The notes under the pieces were generated by a model, which had not been told where the DNA came from, did no database searches, and was given only the letters and a program-made list of their open reading frames with translations. A stretch of 64,000 nucleotides of DNA from Sindora glabra (Eukaryota; Streptophyta; Magnoliopsida; Fabales; Fabaceae), in the NCBI GenBank assembly GCA_020226215.1, contig CM035232.1:20930316-20994315 (forward strand). The letters are read 5' to 3'. The translations under genes were made by a program, and so were the position numbers. This document shows, in pieces, positions 61,700 to 64,000 of this stretch. The number at the start of each line of letters is the position of its first letter. The stretch's first letter is position 1.

Positions 61700-63460
61700 A
61701 ATATATCGATGCATCATCATCATCATCATCATCCTGGTAACAAGGACGATAAAACGATAGTGGCAGTTGAGATGGACTAGGTGGCTGAAGTGACAGGTCT
61801 AGATGCAAATCTACTCGATCCAGCTGGTGTAGCAGCAGCAGCAAATAGAGGCGGTGGTAGGACGATACCCTATTATCTAAGAATTGAGGTCATGTTTGTA
61901 AGGTAAGTCCCAAGCTGCTGATCCAGCAGCTACTGCTGCTTTTGAATTAACTGCTGGCTTTGTTGGAATTGCTCCCGACTCTGTTGTAATTGCTTCTACA
62001 ACTCACCAACCTGAGAAACGGATTGTGAGCTAGTCCCTGCACTAAAAGTCCCTGTAGAATGATAGGACTGACCAGCAAGCACACGCCCAACAGCCTTCTT
62101 GTACCCTCGATGAGTGTTAAGCACCTCATCGATGATTGCAACCTCATCTATCTGTATAGGAGTCACAGGCAAGCTAGTGGATGATACACTAGATTGTATA
62201 TGCTAAGTCATGAACTTAGTCATCCTCACATTAAATTATTAAAATAAAATTCAATAATAAGTCTTACAAGATATATTCATAAAATTCTATTTAAAATATA
62301 AAATTCAATTAACTTACATATTGCCCCTGAGAGATGGAATGCACCCACTTCCCCGACTTATACATGTGTTGGTCCCTAAAATTCTTGGGAACCGATTGCA
62401 GCTCACCAGTATTTCTGTTTCTTTGTTCAATTTTTGTAAGAGAAGAAAAGGATGAAATAAATAAAGCTATCTAACAAGTGGATACATTTAAAAAAGAAAC
62501 AAAAAAGTTAAATTACCTTATCAAAGTAATGTGCAGCAATAGACTTTGACCCATGTCGATCATTCACGACCTTCTGTGCTCTATTATTCGCATTCCTACC
62601 AGACAACTCCTACAAATTAAGAAAAAATGGTATTAAATTTTTATGTTTATAATTTAAATATGTTAAATAATTACATAATACCATAAAATGTCATACTTAC
62701 CCTGTACTCGTCACTGTTAAAAAAGTTTATACACCTTTGCCATAGTCTGCGGTGAGACAGATGGGGCACATAACGTTTAACCCGATCCAAGTCATAATCC
62801 TAGTATCAATCGCCTCTATACTTTAAGAAATGCTTATTCAACCTGTACTTTCAATCTCTATATAGATGTGCAGTAGTTCGCATCAAACCAGAAATCACTC
62901 TATCTCGATCACCCTCAGAGATGCCCTGAACTCGAAGTGGGATTGCATTAAAAGAAATTGTCAAATTTGTGAGTAATATATTTAGAAATTTCAATCTCAG
63001 AAGGATTAATTCAGCAGATGGAAGAAATAGATACTTACACAAACCTCCTGCACAACTCTATCTCGGATCTGCTGAGGTACAGCCCGCCATGACTTATAAT
63101 AAGGCAGCACGTGGGTTCGGATCATGCTACTAATATCACGAAGGAGATGGCTAGCATTCTCACTAACTGCATGCCATGTACCAATCGTATCAAATTGTAC
63201 AGGCACTGGTCTGCCCCCACCCTGCCTATCTTTTCGTATAGCCTGAGGGACCTATTCGGACCATTCTTTCTTGCAGCTGCCACTTTCAATAAATAAATAA
63301 AAATATCAATACAATAGACATAATATTTAATCAATCTCAGGTATGCACAGTTAATAACAAATATCAAATCCCTCGCACTATGATGGAATATGGGTAGGTT
63401 GCTGCAGTGGGTCGCCTCCAGCATCATCTCCGTGGTGTCGTGCCTCGACATTTACCATAT
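61700..63460 (-). pseudogene. Broken transposase_24-type (Ptta/En/Spm) gene of the CACTA element
   Basis: Minus-strand exon-like pieces occur in order. 63460 starts MVNVEARHHG. About 63290-63045 reads 'TIGTWHAVSENASHLLRDI' and 'KSWRAVPQQIRDRVVQEV'. About 62920-62702 includes 'DYDLDRVKRYVPHL' and 'LWQRCINFFNSDEYR', then GGTAAGT. About 62610-62520 reads 'ELSGRNANNRAQ' and 'HGSKSIAAHYFDK'. About 62410-62315 has 'NFRDQHMYKSGKWVHSI'. About 62213-61870 is a Gln-rich coiled coil. The 'NRA..GSKS' signature is typical of the family. Stops interrupt the first and last pieces ('HIPS-stop', 'GEL-stop-KQLQQ', and before the 61870 end), so I call it broken. Some breaks could be unrecognised introns. A (CAT)n run lies at 61709-61731. 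Confidence 0.7.
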
Positions 63461-64000
63461 CTAAAATAATACACATTATACAAGTAATTAAAGGAGAATC
63501 TATAGTCAAATTGAACTGATCAATTGGTTTAAGTTTTTATAATCATATTGATTATTTAAATAATTATACTTACACAATTACGAGTTGTAGTTCGAATACA
63601 ATATTAATTATCCTTAGTCTGAATCAGTGTCGGTAAATCTAATGGACTCATGGTCATCAGTTTCTCCTTCATTATCAGGGCCCCTCATCCATATAATCAT
63701 TAATTGTTAACATCTTTAAAACTATCGTCATCATCGATGAAGGCATCTTATCCATAAGCACCACATCCAACATTCCTGTAAGGTGTAATGATTGAAGGAC
63801 TATTTCTTTCATTACTTAAATCCACTAGATCAAAATTTCCAAGGTCAACTGTGAGGTTGAAGTTAGATGAGTTACTATCCTATAGAAATAACAGGTCTTG
63901 TGCACTGTCTCCATCACTTAGTAAATCCCATATATCGCTAATGCACCAAATTATGGACGACCCTCCAATTTAGTCCATTAAGGAGATCCTTAGTGTAAAA
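63461..64000 (-). other. CACTA internal region, possible 5' coding remnant
   Basis: On the minus strand there are acidic stretches such as 'DAFIDDDDSFKDVNN' (about 63750-63705) and 'DNEGETDDHESIRFTDTDSD' (about 63680-63620), separated by stops. They look like the acidic linker of a CACTA coding region, but I cannot say which gene they belong to. Confidence 0.4.

Larger units (their letters stand above)
60881..64000 (-). mobile_element. CACTA (En/Spm) transposon, 3' part, runs off the window
   Basis: The terminus begins CACTACAGCAGAAAAGACC at 60881, the standard start of a CACTA terminal inverted repeat, preceded by the trinucleotide TTA. About 460 bp of subterminal repeats follow, then a minus-strand transposase_24-type coding region. 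In CACTA elements this gene lies between the main transposase and the 3' end, so the element is read right to left here. The main transposase would lie beyond 64000. The second terminus and duplication cannot be checked. Confidence 0.8.

Overview
This is a nuclear window from a flowering plant, most likely a dicot. It is very AT-rich, its genes have many short exons with GT-AG introns, it carries plant-only families (two DUF688 proteins), and its transposon relics are typical of plants (LINEs with a DUF4283 first domain, CACTA, hAT, Mutator-like and Tourist-like elements). I cannot name the species. I found no rRNA, tRNA or CRISPR.

Four genes look intact. An ADIP/SSX2IP-like coiled-coil protein has 16 exons at 11957-16139 (+) and includes one GC-AG intron. 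A DUF688 protein lies convergent to it at 17297-17884 (-). A second, shorter DUF688 protein is at 44194-44553 (+). The 32-kDa subunit of replication protein A (RPA2) has 10 exons at 49745-52455 (+), with two E2F-type sites just upstream. One decayed host gene is recognisable: a mitochondrial pyruvate carrier pseudogene at 34138-34976 (+), with exon-intron structure still visible.

Most of the rest is repeat relics. 1-5640 is a full-length but heavily decayed LINE. 7996-8158 is a Mutator-like MITE with a 9-bp target duplication. 9350-11490 is a pair of related AT-rich units, the first split by a 1.2-kb insertion. 11554-11664 is a Tourist-like MITE in the ADIP promoter. 20430-20940 is a 5' LINE fragment. 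21.4-32.5 kb holds three diverged, co-oriented copies of a non-coding LTR-like repeat plus a 550-bp tandem repeat. 37150-41640 is a second decayed LINE, cut in its RNase H region by a 666-bp hAT-type MITE with an 8-bp target duplication. 45411-46745 is a 1.3-kb near-perfect palindrome (foldback element) with GC-rich ends full of smaller hairpins. 47640-49440 is a 5'-truncated LINE on the minus strand. 60881 to the window end is the 3' part of a CACTA element with subterminal repeats and a broken transposase_24-type gene.

The intact genes do not form a pathway. The clearest biology is an S-phase-type RPA2 promoter and a landscape in which old LINEs have decayed by C-to-T/G-to-A change while small DNA transposons inserted into or beside them. 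Two islands rich in G-box and RY motifs (54.65-54.81 kb and 57.69-57.80 kb) look promoter-like but have no recognisable gene.
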